A DNA stretch of 64,000 bases from NCBI RefSeq assembly GCF_900105555.1, contig NZ_FNTZ01000001.1, forward strand, positions 2,604,001 through 2,668,000, written 5' to 3'. Source of the stretch: Pseudomonas coleopterorum. GTDB taxonomy: Bacteria > Pseudomonadota > Gammaproteobacteria > Pseudomonadales > Pseudomonadaceae. Below, piece by piece: positions 34,774 through 42,762 of the stretch. Below the pieces are notes generated by a model. It worked only from the letters and a program-made list of their open reading frames with translations, searched no databases and was not told the DNA's origin. A program made the position numbers and the translations under genes. Numbering within the stretch: position 1 is the first letter of the stretch; every line of letters begins with the position of its first letter.

Positions 34774-35448
34774 ATGCTCACCGATTGGGAAATGTGTATC
34801 CGCCTGCTGCTGGCTGCCCTGCTCGGCAGCCTGATCGGGCTCGAACGCGAGCGGCTGCTGTGGGCCGCAGGTCTGCGTACTCACATGCTGGTGTGCGTGG
34901 GCTCGTGCCTGCTCATGATCGTATCGTCGTTCGGCTTCCAGGATGCCCTGGCCATGGCGCACACCGAACTCGACCCCTCGCGGGTGGCGGCGCAGGTGGT
35001 CTCGGGCATCGGTTTCCTGGGCGCCGGCTCGATCCTGCTGCGCGGCGAAGTGATTCGCGGACTCACCACGGCGGCCAGCCTCTGGACGGTCGCCGCCATC
35101 GGCCTGTCGGTGGGCGGTGGGCTGTACGTGGTCAGCACCGCCGCCACTTTCATCATTCTGGTGATCCTGATCGCCATAAAACCCATGGAACGGGTCTACC
35201 GCAACCGCGTGCAAGTCCACGTCATCAAACTGATCGCGCCATCGCAGACGCTGTCCCTGAAAAAGGTCAACGAAGTGATGGGCAACCGCGCGGGCAAGGT
35301 CAGACAGTTCATCGTCGAAAAAGGCAACCGTGACGACACCGACAGCATCACCATCGAACTCAAACGCACTTCAGGCGCGCAGGCCAAGCAGATACTGGAG
35401 CAACTGCTGACCATTGATGGGGTTCAGGAGGATGCTTCCAGCCAATGA
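34774..35448 (+). CDS. MgtC/SapB family membrane protein
   Basis: This 224-residue inner-membrane protein has an MgtC/SapB domain in the first ~140 residues. Hallmarks are LLAALLGSLIGLERE near the N-terminus, RTHMLVCVGSCLLMIVS, and GIGFLGAGSILLRGEVIRGLTTAASLW. The remaining ~80 residues form a soluble ACT-like tail. MgtC proteins help some bacteria grow at low magnesium or inside hosts by affecting membrane energetics; close environmental homologues are often uncharacterised. It has an AAGGAGGT ribosome-binding site and converges on a GNAT gene, overlapping it by 25 bp. No magnesium-sensing leader was recognised. Confidence 0.92.
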   Translation: MLTDWEMCIRLLLAALLGSLIGLERERLLWAAGLRTHMLVCVGSCLLMIVSSFGFQDALAMAHTELDPSRVAAQVVSGIGFLGAGSILLRGEVIRGLTTAASLWTVAAIGLSVGGGLYVVSTAATFIILVILIAIKPMERVYRNRVQVHVIKLIAPSQTLSLKKVNEVMGNRAGKVRQFIVEKGNRDDTDSITIELKRTSGAQAKQILEQLLTIDGVQEDASSQ

Positions 35449-36038
35449 GCGTCGCCAAGCTTGAACACCAGCGTGTCGCACACCCCGAAGACATCCGATC
35501 GGCGATCACCGACCAAGGTACGAACCAGGCGAAACCCTACCGACTCCGCGAGCTGGCGGCTGGCGGTATTAGCTGAAGACGTCGTCAGGTACAAATGTGC
35601 TCCAGGCAACTGGGCAATCAGTGCCGTCAATGCTTCGCGCATCAAACCCCGACTCTGAAATGATTGGTTCGCCCAGTAGCCTATCTCGTGGGAGCCATCG
35701 GCCCTGGGGGTGAAGCCGATACACCCCACCAGTTGCTGCGGGTGCTCGCGAGTCAGCAGGAAGCACTTTTTCTCCGCATCGTGGCGGACGAAATCGCTCT
35801 GTGCTCGCTGGAGGGTGTCCAGCGTATCGGTCAGCTCCCAGCGTGGCCGGCTCCAAATCAGAAACAGACGGTGGGTTTCGTAACTCGCGTTCAAGGCATC
35901 CGCCAGGAGCTGTGCCAGGGCAGGCTCAGGCGCCACAATCTGAACACGGGCCGTCAGTAAAGGCATCTGCCCTTCCGTGAATATGGCTTTGCGTTGGCTG
36001 CCTTGCGGTTCAACCGCTCGGAATTCCGTTTCCTGCAT
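35424..36038 (-). CDS. GNAT family N-acetyltransferase (RimJ/RimL-like)
   Basis: This 204-residue protein resembles the RimL-like acetyltransferases that modify N-termini or small amines. It has the core LVGCIGFTPRADGSHEIGYWAN and the acetyl-CoA loop region QSRGLMREALTALI, then NTASRQLAESVGFRLVRTL. I take the ATG at 36038, with GAGG about 8 bases upstream; an internal ATG at 35966 would also give a full domain. It converges on the MgtC-like gene with a short overlap at the 3' ends and shows no other functional link. Substrate unknown. Confidence 0.88.
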   Translation of the reverse strand: MQETEFRAVEPQGSQRKAIFTEGQMPLLTARVQIVAPEPALAQLLADALNASYETHRLFLIWSRPRWELTDTLDTLQRAQSDFVRHDAEKKCFLLTREHPQQLVGCIGFTPRADGSHEIGYWANQSFQSRGLMREALTALIAQLPGAHLYLTTSSANTASRQLAESVGFRLVRTLVGDRRSDVFGVCDTLVFKLGDAHWLEASS

Positions 36039-36132
36039 GTAATCGCCTCATCCTGGATCGGTAGCTGTAAGGTTCCTTTGAGTGGCGGACCCTAGCCATT
36101 CGGTGCGGGATGCGTAATGCAGAATCGGTCAC

Positions 36133-38232
36133 TCAAAACCGAAACGCAACGCCAGTGGTGACATTGAACGCATCCCCCGGGTAGAAATTGGCCGAATCCT
36201 GCCCGCGGGCGTCGTAGGTGGTGTTGGCCGCGGTGGCGTAGCGTTCGTCGGTCAGGTTGCGCATGTCCAGGAACACGTCCCAGCGTTTGCTTGGGGCTTC
36301 GAAGCCTATGCGGGCGCCGAGGATGGTGTAGGACGGCGCGCTGAAACTGTTGGCGTAGTCGATGAAGTAACTGGAGGCCGAACGCAGGTTGAGTTGGGCG
36401 TAGAAGCCTCCGGCCTGCTGGTACTGAAGCTCGGCCTGGTACACGTGGCGTGGCAGGCTGGGCAGTTCGTTGCCGCCGAAGGTGTTGTCGTGGCGATAGT
36501 AGAAATCGTTGAAGGTGTAGGCTTGGCGCAGGTTCAGCGTGTCGCCGTTCTCCCCTTCCCACAGCAGCGCATTCAAGCCCGCCTCGACGCCTTGGTGAAT
36601 GGTTGGGCTGGCGTTGGACGAAGCCACCAGTTGGTCTTGATTGGCCGAGGCCTGACGCACCACCACGGACAGAATCTCGTCATCGATCCAGGAGCGATAG
36701 AACGTCAGGCTGCCATCGAAAATCCCGGCACTGGCACGTACGCCCAGCTCGGCCGTGGTGGCTTTCTGAGGTTTCACGTCGCGTATGAACGGCGAGCCGG
36801 TGCTGCCCAGCTGCCAGGTCACGGGCGGGTCTATGGAGCGGCTGACGTTGCCGAACAGCTGGATGTCCGGCGTCAGTTCATACCGCAGGCCCAGCCGCGG
36901 CGCGGTGTCCCATTCGGAGTAGTTCACGCCATCGGGAAACTCGCTGGTGTTCACCCCGGTGGTGTATTCGATCTCGGCCCTGCGCTTGATGTTGATGAAA
37001 GAAAGCCCGGTGGACAGCCAGGTCCTGTCGTTGAGCTGCAACTCGTTGCCCAGCGCCAGCACGCTGTCGCGCGAGCCGGTGTATTTTGTGTCCTGCAACA
37101 GTTGGCCGGTGCTGCGGCTGTGGGATTTGACATCGCCCAGGTAGGCCAGGGTATTGCTGAAGGTGACGCTGCTGTCGCTGGGCAGGCCGAACAGCTCATC
37201 GTGGGCGCGGCGATAGCGCAGCACCACGCTGGTGTCCTTGGAACGCCAATCCTGTGGCGAAACCGAATACCGCCAGCCGTTGAGCAACGGGTAGTCGTTG
37301 TACCCCAGGCCCACTTCCAGGGTCGAGTCGTCGTCGAACCTGTAGGTGGTGTTGCTGCCCAGCAAGGTGGTGCCGTCCTTCTTGCGACCAGTGGGGACGT
37401 CGTTGCTGCGCGGATCGTGCTTGAGCTGGGCTCGGGTCAGGGTGTTGCCATTGGTGAGCTGTTCTTCGCGGTAGCGCAGGAAGAAACGCGTTTCCAGTTT
37501 GGGGCTGAACACATGGCCGAAGTTGGCGATCAGGTCGCGGCCCTTGTTGGCCGTGTTGTCCTGATAGCCGTCGCGTTCGTTGTGCAGCACGCTGACATAG
37601 TAGTCGCTGTCGCCGACCACGCCGCCCGTGCTCAGTTGTTGCTTGCGGTAGCCGAAACTGCCGACTTCGAACCGTGCGTAGTTGCCTGGGGCCGTGCGTC
37701 CGGTGCGGCTGACGAAGTTGATCGCGCCACCCAGCGACAGCGCCGTGTGCTTGAAGGCGTTGGCGCCGTACAGCACTTCGGTGTGATCGACTGCGGCCAT
37801 GTTCAGCAGGTCTTCCTGAGTCCCGCCCGGCCCGGTGATCGGCAATCCGTCGTAAAGGAATTTGATGCCAAGGGCATAGCCCTGATAGAAGGTATTCAAA
37901 CCCGAACCGCGAATCGAAATCTTGTTGGCACCGGTGCCGCTGGTGGCCTGTGCGAACACGCCTGGTTGTAGCGCGAGTACGTCTTCGGCATTGGAGGCAC
38001 GGCCTTTCTCGACCTCTTTCATGTCGACGACCGCGGTGGTACCGGGGGTCTTGTCCAGTTCGACCTTGGCCTTTTGCGCTTCGCTGCGCGCCGCGCCCGT
38101 CACCACCACCGTGGACAGCTGCGTATCCTCGGCGTGGGCCAGACCCAAACTGGTGACGGTGAGCAATGCCACGCTGCTTGATACGAAAGCGCGATATGAA
38201 CCACTGGGCTTGCGGCCCGATGTTGAACCCAT
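36133..38232 (-). CDS. TonB-dependent outer-membrane receptor
   Basis: This 699-residue receptor is the third paralogue in the window. The signal peptide ends near VTSLGLAHAED, followed by the TonB-box-like LSTVVV. The plug domain has KISIRGSGLNTFYQGYALG and HTEVLYGANAFKHTALSLGG. The barrel ends in GVAFRF with the expected C-terminal Phe. AGGAG precedes the ATG at 38232. It has its own sigma-54 promoter (38303-38319) and shares a 27-bp leader element with the receptor at 29753-31900, so co-regulation with the oxygenase operon is likely. The ligand is unknown. Confidence 0.93.
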   Translation of the reverse strand: MGSTSGRKPSGSYRAFVSSSVALLTVTSLGLAHAEDTQLSTVVVTGAARSEAQKAKVELDKTPGTTAVVDMKEVEKGRASNAEDVLALQPGVFAQATSGTGANKISIRGSGLNTFYQGYALGIKFLYDGLPITGPGGTQEDLLNMAAVDHTEVLYGANAFKHTALSLGGAINFVSRTGRTAPGNYARFEVGSFGYRKQQLSTGGVVGDSDYYVSVLHNERDGYQDNTANKGRDLIANFGHVFSPKLETRFFLRYREEQLTNGNTLTRAQLKHDPRSNDVPTGRKKDGTTLLGSNTTYRFDDDSTLEVGLGYNDYPLLNGWRYSVSPQDWRSKDTSVVLRYRRAHDELFGLPSDSSVTFSNTLAYLGDVKSHSRSTGQLLQDTKYTGSRDSVLALGNELQLNDRTWLSTGLSFINIKRRAEIEYTTGVNTSEFPDGVNYSEWDTAPRLGLRYELTPDIQLFGNVSRSIDPPVTWQLGSTGSPFIRDVKPQKATTAELGVRASAGIFDGSLTFYRSWIDDEILSVVVRQASANQDQLVASSNASPTIHQGVEAGLNALLWEGENGDTLNLRQAYTFNDFYYRHDNTFGGNELPSLPRHVYQAELQYQQAGGFYAQLNLRSASSYFIDYANSFSAPSYTILGARIGFEAPSKRWDVFLDMRNLTDERYATAANTTYDARGQDSANFYPGDAFNVTTGVAFRF

Positions 38233-38265
38233 GGATGAAGCTCCTGAACGCTACGAAAAGATGAG

Positions 38266-38292
38266 GAGCCTCTATTCGTATAGTCGCGCTCG
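38266..38292 (-). promoter_or_regulatory. leader element shared with another TonB receptor gene (copy 2)
   Basis: This is the second copy of the 27-bp element (23/27 identical to 31932-31958). The minus-strand core is CGACTATACGAATAGA with the CTAT-N4-ATAG palindrome. Here it begins right at the predicted sigma-54 transcription start near 38292, so a bound protein could affect initiation. Confidence 0.6.
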
Positions 38293-38302
38293 CAGGGGCT
38301 TG

Positions 38303-38319
38303 AGCAGCTATCGTGCCAA
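38303..38319 (-). promoter_or_regulatory. sigma-54 (-24/-12) promoter for the third TonB receptor
   Basis: On the minus strand the site reads TTGGCACGATAGCTGCT. GG and GC are 10 bases apart, with one mismatch (CTGCT for TTGCT). The predicted start is about 60 bp before the receptor ATG. Confidence 0.87.
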
Positions 38320-38437
38320 TCCGGAAAAGCCGAACACTGGCCATACAGGCAGCATTGGCGCTGCAAAGTGATGCAACTTGTCGCCCAGGTGTTGATAGAC
38401 GAACAGTTGGTTGCAGGCTTGCAAAGGTACAGAAACG

Positions 38438-38474
38438 GAAAAGCCCACACTGACCTGGTCAGCGTGGGCTTTTC
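38438..38474 (-). terminator. strong rho-independent terminator (bidirectional in form)
   Basis: An 18-bp-arm inverted repeat (38438-38455 with 38457-38474, one mismatch) is flanked by A and T tracts, with AAAAGCCCAC opposite GTGGGCTTTT. It lies 28 bp past the stop of the PhnA-like gene and would end its transcript; it also insulates the TonB receptor promoter to the left. Confidence 0.92.
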
Positions 38475-38501
38475 TGCAACCGTGTTACGTGTGCGGATCG
38501 A

Positions 38502-39530
38502 TTAGACCGCAGCAACGACCTTGGCAGGTGGCTGAGTACGACGACCCAGTACACCGGCACCGGCGGCTACCAGACCCGAGATCACCAAGGTGATCAGCAG
38601 GATCCAGGCGCCTTGCGAAACGCGCTTGGCAGCCACTTCGGCAGCTTCACGGGCTTTCTGCTCGGCCTGAGCTTTCAGTTCCTGATACTTGGCATAAGCC
38701 TGACGGTAGCTGGCCTGGGCCTGATCGACGATCTGGTTGGCTTCAGCATCGGTCTTGTTGCCACGTGCCTTGATCAGATTGACCAGTGCTTCGCGGTCAG
38801 CAGCATCCCAAGCCTGGTCGCCCTTGGCTTTGATGCGATCCATCAGGCCAGCCAGCTGGTTGTCGGCTTGCTGAGGGTTCTCGGCGCTGCGCTGAGCGGT
38901 GTTCTGCGCATCTTGCTGAGTCGCCTGAGCTTCCTGCTTGACGTTGTCGGGGTTCAGTTCAGGCTTGCCGGTCTGACGCATGGCCAATTCGATCTCGCCC
39001 TGGATATCGTCCAGGTTGAAGTCGATGCCTTGCTGACGCAGTTGATCCTGAATCTTGTCACCCAGTGCAGGAGCGACTTGAGCGATGCCACTGCCCAGTG
39101 CGGATACGCCGCTGCCAGCCAGGTTCAGACCGCCACGGACAACGCCGGTGACTGCGCTGGATACCAGGTAGACAGTGATCAGCGAAACACTCGCCCAGAC
39201 CAGCAGACCGTGGAAAGCGCCTTCGCGCTGTGCCAGACGGCCAGCCGCCCAACCGCCCACGAACAACGAGATGACCGCGCTGACCACGACCCAGATACCG
39301 GCACCGGTGCCGATGCCCGACAGCGGGTTGGCTTCTTGCATTGGATCGATGGTGGCTGTACCGATGGCGGTACCCAACAGGTTGAGCAACAGCGAAACCA
39401 CCATGGCGAGTACCACACCGGCGAGAATCGCACTCCACGAAATTCGCTTGAGCAACGGCGCGGTTGTGGCGTGGTCATGGTAGACCGGGGTGGTGTAGCC
39501 GTCTGGAGCGATACGGTCATCGCGGATCAT
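38502..39530 (-). CDS. PhnA-like / CAP-Gly-annotated membrane protein of unknown function
   Basis: This 342-residue protein is of a type usually labelled PhnA-like in Pseudomonas, although it shows no enzyme motif. Three to four N-terminal transmembrane segments (SWSAILAGVVLAMVVSLLL, IWVVVSAVISLFVGGWAAG, LVWASVSLITVYLVSSAV) are followed by a long charged, Gln/Ala-rich region (about 185-300) likely to form coiled coil, and a final transmembrane helix (GAWILLITLVISGLVAAGAG). AAAGGAC precedes the ATG. Codon choice is relatively rich in GCT/GCA, differing slightly from the neighbours, and a strong terminator follows. It may be a stress-related envelope protein, but nothing proves a role. Confidence 0.8.
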   Translation of the reverse strand: MIRDDRIAPDGYTTPVYHDHATTAPLLKRISWSAILAGVVLAMVVSLLLNLLGTAIGTATIDPMQEANPLSGIGTGAGIWVVVSAVISLFVGGWAAGRLAQREGAFHGLLVWASVSLITVYLVSSAVTGVVRGGLNLAGSGVSALGSGIAQVAPALGDKIQDQLRQQGIDFNLDDIQGEIELAMRQTGKPELNPDNVKQEAQATQQDAQNTAQRSAENPQQADNQLAGLMDRIKAKGDQAWDAADREALVNLIKARGNKTDAEANQIVDQAQASYRQAYAKYQELKAQAEQKAREAAEVAAKRVSQGAWILLITLVISGLVAAGAGVLGRRTQPPAKVVAAV

Positions 39531-39745
39531 GATTGTAGTCCTTTGGGTCAGTGGCAGAACGAGTAGGTGAACTCGCTTACAGCAATGACCAAGGGCTTCG
39601 CGAAAAAGTTTTAAAAAAACATTGAATATCTTTTTTCACCAGCGTGGACAGGCTTGCTAGTCGCGACTGGCCGCACTGACCTTCGCTGGTTACTATGCGC
39701 CTACAAGCCTTTGAATCTTTCACGCATTGCCGCCATGAGCACACG

Positions 39746-40900
39746 ATGAGTACAGACCTGGACACGCTGTTCGACCGCACCGGCACGGGCAGTACCAAAT
39801 GGAGCCGCTACCCCGAAGATGTATTGCCGATGTGGGTCGCTGACATGGATTTCGCTGCACCGCCTGCGGTCATCGAACGCTTGCAGACGCGTCTGACCCA
39901 TCCGGTTCTGGGCTACAGCGTGCCCTCGGACGAACTGCGTCAGGTGCTGGTCGATTACCTGCGCGAGCACTATGACTGGCAGGTGCAGAAGCAGGACATC
40001 GTGGTCCTGCCGGGTGTGGTGCCTGGGGTCAACATGGCGCTGCACGGTCTGGTAGACGAAGGCGATGGCGTGGTGGTGCATACCCCCAACTATCCGCCAC
40101 TGCGTCAGGCAGCCGGGCACTGGAAAATGCGCAGCATCGAAGTGCCGTTGCAGGCCACAGCGCAAGGTCAGTGGGCGTGCGACCCGCAGCGGCTGGAGCA
40201 GGCGCTGGCCGAGAGCTCGGCGTACCTGCTGAGCAATCCGCACAACCCGATCGGCAAGACCTATAGCCGCGACGAACTGCGCACGATCGGCGAAATTTGC
40301 GTGGCGCAGGATGTGTTGATCATCAGCGACGAGATCCACGCGGACCTGCAGTTCGATGGACGTCGGCATATCCCTGTTGCATCGCTGTCGCCGGAAGTGG
40401 CCCAGCGCACCATTACCCTGATGTCCGCAAGCAAGACCTACAACGTGGCGGGGCTCAAGACAGCCTTTGCAGTGATCCAGAATCCCTCGTTGCGCGCCCG
40501 CTTCGACGCGGCACGGGTGGGCATGGTGGACAGCGTCAATCCGCTGGGGATGGAAGCCACCCATGCCGCCTATGCGCAGCCGGGCGAGTGGTTGGAACAC
40601 CTGAAAACCTATCTGCAAGGCAATCGCGACTACCTGCTGGAAACGATTCGTACGCGGCTGCCCGGCATCGTGGTGCATGCGCCGCAAAGCACTTACCTGG
40701 CCTGGCTGGATTGCTCGGCTTTGGGCCTGGACAATCCGCAGCGGTTTTTTCTTGAACAAGCTCGAGTGGGCCTGAGCGCCGGTCCGGAGTTCGGCGAAGG
40801 GCTGGAGCAATTCGTCCGCCTGAATTTCGGCTGCCCGCGCGCACTGCTGACCGAGGGCCTCGCCCGCCTCGAACGCAGCCTGCAACACCGCACCCCGTAG
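39746..40900 (+). CDS. PatB/MalY-type aminotransferase-fold C-S lyase
   Basis: This 384-residue PLP enzyme belongs to the PatB/MalY group of fold-type I, which cleave cystathionine or cysteine conjugates to a thiol, pyruvate and ammonia. Features are MWVADMDFAAPP near the N-terminus, SNPHNPIGK, SDEIHADLQF with the PLP-binding Asp, and the Schiff-base lysine in MSASKTYNVAG. I prefer the ATG at 39746, which gives MSTDLDTLF as in relatives; an in-frame ATG at 39695 would add 17 residues. It is monocistronic and divergent from the PhnA-like gene. Sulfur metabolism would fit the organosulfur theme nearby, but a link is not shown. Confidence 0.9.
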   Translation: MSTDLDTLFDRTGTGSTKWSRYPEDVLPMWVADMDFAAPPAVIERLQTRLTHPVLGYSVPSDELRQVLVDYLREHYDWQVQKQDIVVLPGVVPGVNMALHGLVDEGDGVVVHTPNYPPLRQAAGHWKMRSIEVPLQATAQGQWACDPQRLEQALAESSAYLLSNPHNPIGKTYSRDELRTIGEICVAQDVLIISDEIHADLQFDGRRHIPVASLSPEVAQRTITLMSASKTYNVAGLKTAFAVIQNPSLRARFDAARVGMVDSVNPLGMEATHAAYAQPGEWLEHLKTYLQGNRDYLLETIRTRLPGIVVHAPQSTYLAWLDCSALGLDNPQRFFLEQARVGLSAGPEFGEGLEQFVRLNFGCPRALLTEGLARLERSLQHRTP

Positions 40901-41434
40901 CAGCGGCGCGAGCCGCGTCCGGGTTCATCGCGGTTATCCAGACACACCGCGGGCACCGCCGACGCAGCTTGCGCAGCTGCTACAGGGATTGCGACCGCAT
41001 CCGGCCTCACCGGCGCAGCCGCGTTGGGGTTCGATGCGTTCGTCCAGATACACCACAGGTACCGCCGACGCAGCTTGCGCAGCTGCTACAGGGATTGCGA
41101 CCGCATTCGGCCTCACCGGCCTCACCGCATTCCCCTGTAGCAGCGGCGCGAGCCGCGTCCGGGTTCAATGTGTTTATTCAGATACACCGCGGGTACCGCC
41201 GACGCAGCTTGCGCAGCTGCTACAGGGATTGCGACCGCATCCGGCCTCACCGGCGCAGCCGCGTTGGGGTTCGATGCGTTCGTCCAGATACACCGCGGGT
41301 ACCGCCGACGCAGCTTGCGCAGCTGCTACAGGGATTGTGACCGCATCCGGCCTCACCGGCGCAGCCGCGTTGGGGTTCGATGCGTTCGTCCAGATACACC
41401 GCGGGTGCCGCCGACGCAGCTTGCGCAGCTGCTA
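40896..41434. repeat. REP-rich array with 106-bp period
   Basis: Five copies of GACGCAGCTTGCGCAGCTGC begin at 40961, 41067, 41201, 41307 and 41413. The spacings are 106, 134, 106 and 106 bp. The 134-bp interval contains an extra TGTAGCAGCGGCGCGAGCC element. Other parts of the unit, such as GCGTTGGGGTTCGATGCG and TCCAGATACACCGCGGGT, are also repeated almost exactly. The array starts at the last codon of the C-S lyase gene, and its far end carries the stop codon of the DUF72 gene. Confidence 0.93.
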
Positions 41435-42166
41435 CGGGGGTGGATTTTCTGGAGGGCTGGTGGTGCGCAGCGCGTCTCCGGTTGCGGCGCCGGAGGCGGT
41501 GTTGTCGAATATGCACCATACTTCGGCGTCGGTGGCGGCTTCGGCCAGGAGCAGGCGCAGGTGTGCCAGATATTCAGCACTGTACGCGTCGTGATAGATG
41601 CGCGGTGAACCGTGCAACCGCCAATAACGAAAGCCGCGCCAGCCTCCAGGGGTGGTATCGGTGGCAATGCGTGAAGGATCGACCGCCGCCTGGGCAATGC
41701 GGTGTGCCTGCAGGATCGGCTCGGCCTCGACCCAGGAAGGATGGCGCGGTTCGAGCACCACATGACCTGCGAATCGCTCGCGCAAACAACGGAAGAAAAC
41801 CTCGGCAACCTGCACTTCGAAGGCGAGAGACGGCGGCAATTGCACCAGCAGGCAGCCGAGCTTGTCGCCCAGTTCACCGCATTGCGAAAGGAATTCATCG
41901 AGGGCCGTCGCGCAGTCACGCAGGCGCTGCACATGGGTGATCTGTTTCGGCACCTTGACCGAAAAGCGGAAGTCGTCCGGCACTGATGCGGCCCAGCGGG
42001 CATAGGTCTGTGAGCGATGCGGACGATAGAACGAACTGTTGATTTCCACACAGCGCAACCGCGAAGCGTAGCGCTGCAAATGGGTGCCGTCGCCGGTGAA
42101 GTGCTCAGCGTACTCGCGCGACAGGCTCCAACCGGCGCAGCCCACGCGTACCCGGTCCATGCTCAA
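41432..42166 (-). CDS. DUF72 domain protein
   Basis: This 244-residue protein has the DUF72 TIM-barrel-like domain, of unknown biochemical function. Visible blocks are RVGCAGWSLSREYAEHF at the start, CVEINSSFYRPHRSQTYARWA, FRFSVKVPKQITH, LGCLLVQLPPSL, VLEPRHPSW and a tail FDNTASGAATGDAL. It overlaps the upstream HhH gene by 4 bases (ATGA), so the two are coupled. Its TAG stop at 41432-41434 falls inside the last copy of the neighbouring repeat, so the repeat may have rewritten the C-terminus (residues after GDALR look low-complexity: TTSPPENPPP). Confidence 0.88.
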   Translation of the reverse strand: MSMDRVRVGCAGWSLSREYAEHFTGDGTHLQRYASRLRCVEINSSFYRPHRSQTYARWAASVPDDFRFSVKVPKQITHVQRLRDCATALDEFLSQCGELGDKLGCLLVQLPPSLAFEVQVAEVFFRCLRERFAGHVVLEPRHPSWVEAEPILQAHRIAQAAVDPSRIATDTTPGGWRGFRYWRLHGSPRIYHDAYSAEYLAHLRLLLAEAATDAEVWCIFDNTASGAATGDALRTTSPPENPPP

Positions 42167-42588
42167 AACAAGGCTCCACCGGCTTCGCGCATGAAGATCT
42201 CCACGGTTTTGGGCCCCACCCCATCGAACTGTGCCAACCTGCGTTCAAAATCCTTGCGATCGGCACTGGCCTCATGCATCTGGCTGACACTGCCGCCGTA
42301 GTCTGCAGTCAATGTCTTCGCCAACGCACTCAGCCGCGTCGCCGTGCTCTCGTCATAGCGCACGTAATGCGCCTCACCCAGCATGGCCACCAACTCGCGA
42401 TGCGTGCAGTGGCCCAGCTTGCGCGGCGTATCGCGCCCATGTTTTTCGACCAGCACCCGATAGGCCTGAACGGCAATGTCCGCTTGAATGCGCTTGCCCA
42501 TCAGAAAGCTGGCCAGCAACCACTTGAACAAACCGTGCTGCTCGGTGATGTCGATGCCCAGATCCTGGGCGGTGATGGACTTGCTCAT
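42163..42588 (-). CDS. HhH-motif DNA-repair-like protein (endonuclease III-like fold)
   Basis: This 141-residue protein has a helix-hairpin-helix motif, FDGVGPKTVEIF, near its C-terminus, and an all-helical body starting MSKSITAQDLGIDITEQHGLFKWLLASFLMG. Homologues are often annotated as DNA methylase or EndoIII-like. The short length and the lack of a Cys4 cluster or a clear catalytic Lys/Asp pair mean that glycosylase activity is not assured. I chose the ATG at 42588; the longer frame adds 19 unlike residues. It is translationally coupled to the DUF72 gene, which suggests a shared though unknown process. Confidence 0.75.
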   Translation of the reverse strand: MSKSITAQDLGIDITEQHGLFKWLLASFLMGKRIQADIAVQAYRVLVEKHGRDTPRKLGHCTHRELVAMLGEAHYVRYDESTATRLSALAKTLTADYGGSVSQMHEASADRKDFERRLAQFDGVGPKTVEIFMREAGGALF

Positions 42589-42762
42589 GGGCGGTATCCC
42601 TGATTGGCTGCGGCACGCACGCTGCCCGGTAGACGCCAGCCCCACTCAGCGGTTCGATCCGTCTTGCCGCACCAGACAGCACTTCGACGCGCGGGCCGTG
42701 CCGTTGCGGTCATTCGCAGCTACAATGGCGACCTTGACCGTGATGACTCAGACCAGAAAAAC

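Noticed and set aside
32231..38232. Siderophore receptor function for the TonB proteins
   Set aside because: No Fur box, no ECF sigma factor/anti-sigma pair and no signalling N-terminal extension were seen, while sigma-54 promoters were; the ligand is left open.
40969..41608. Protein-coding frames in the 106-bp array
   Set aside because: They are periodic in step with the DNA repeat and overlap the C-terminus of the DUF72 gene on the other strand.
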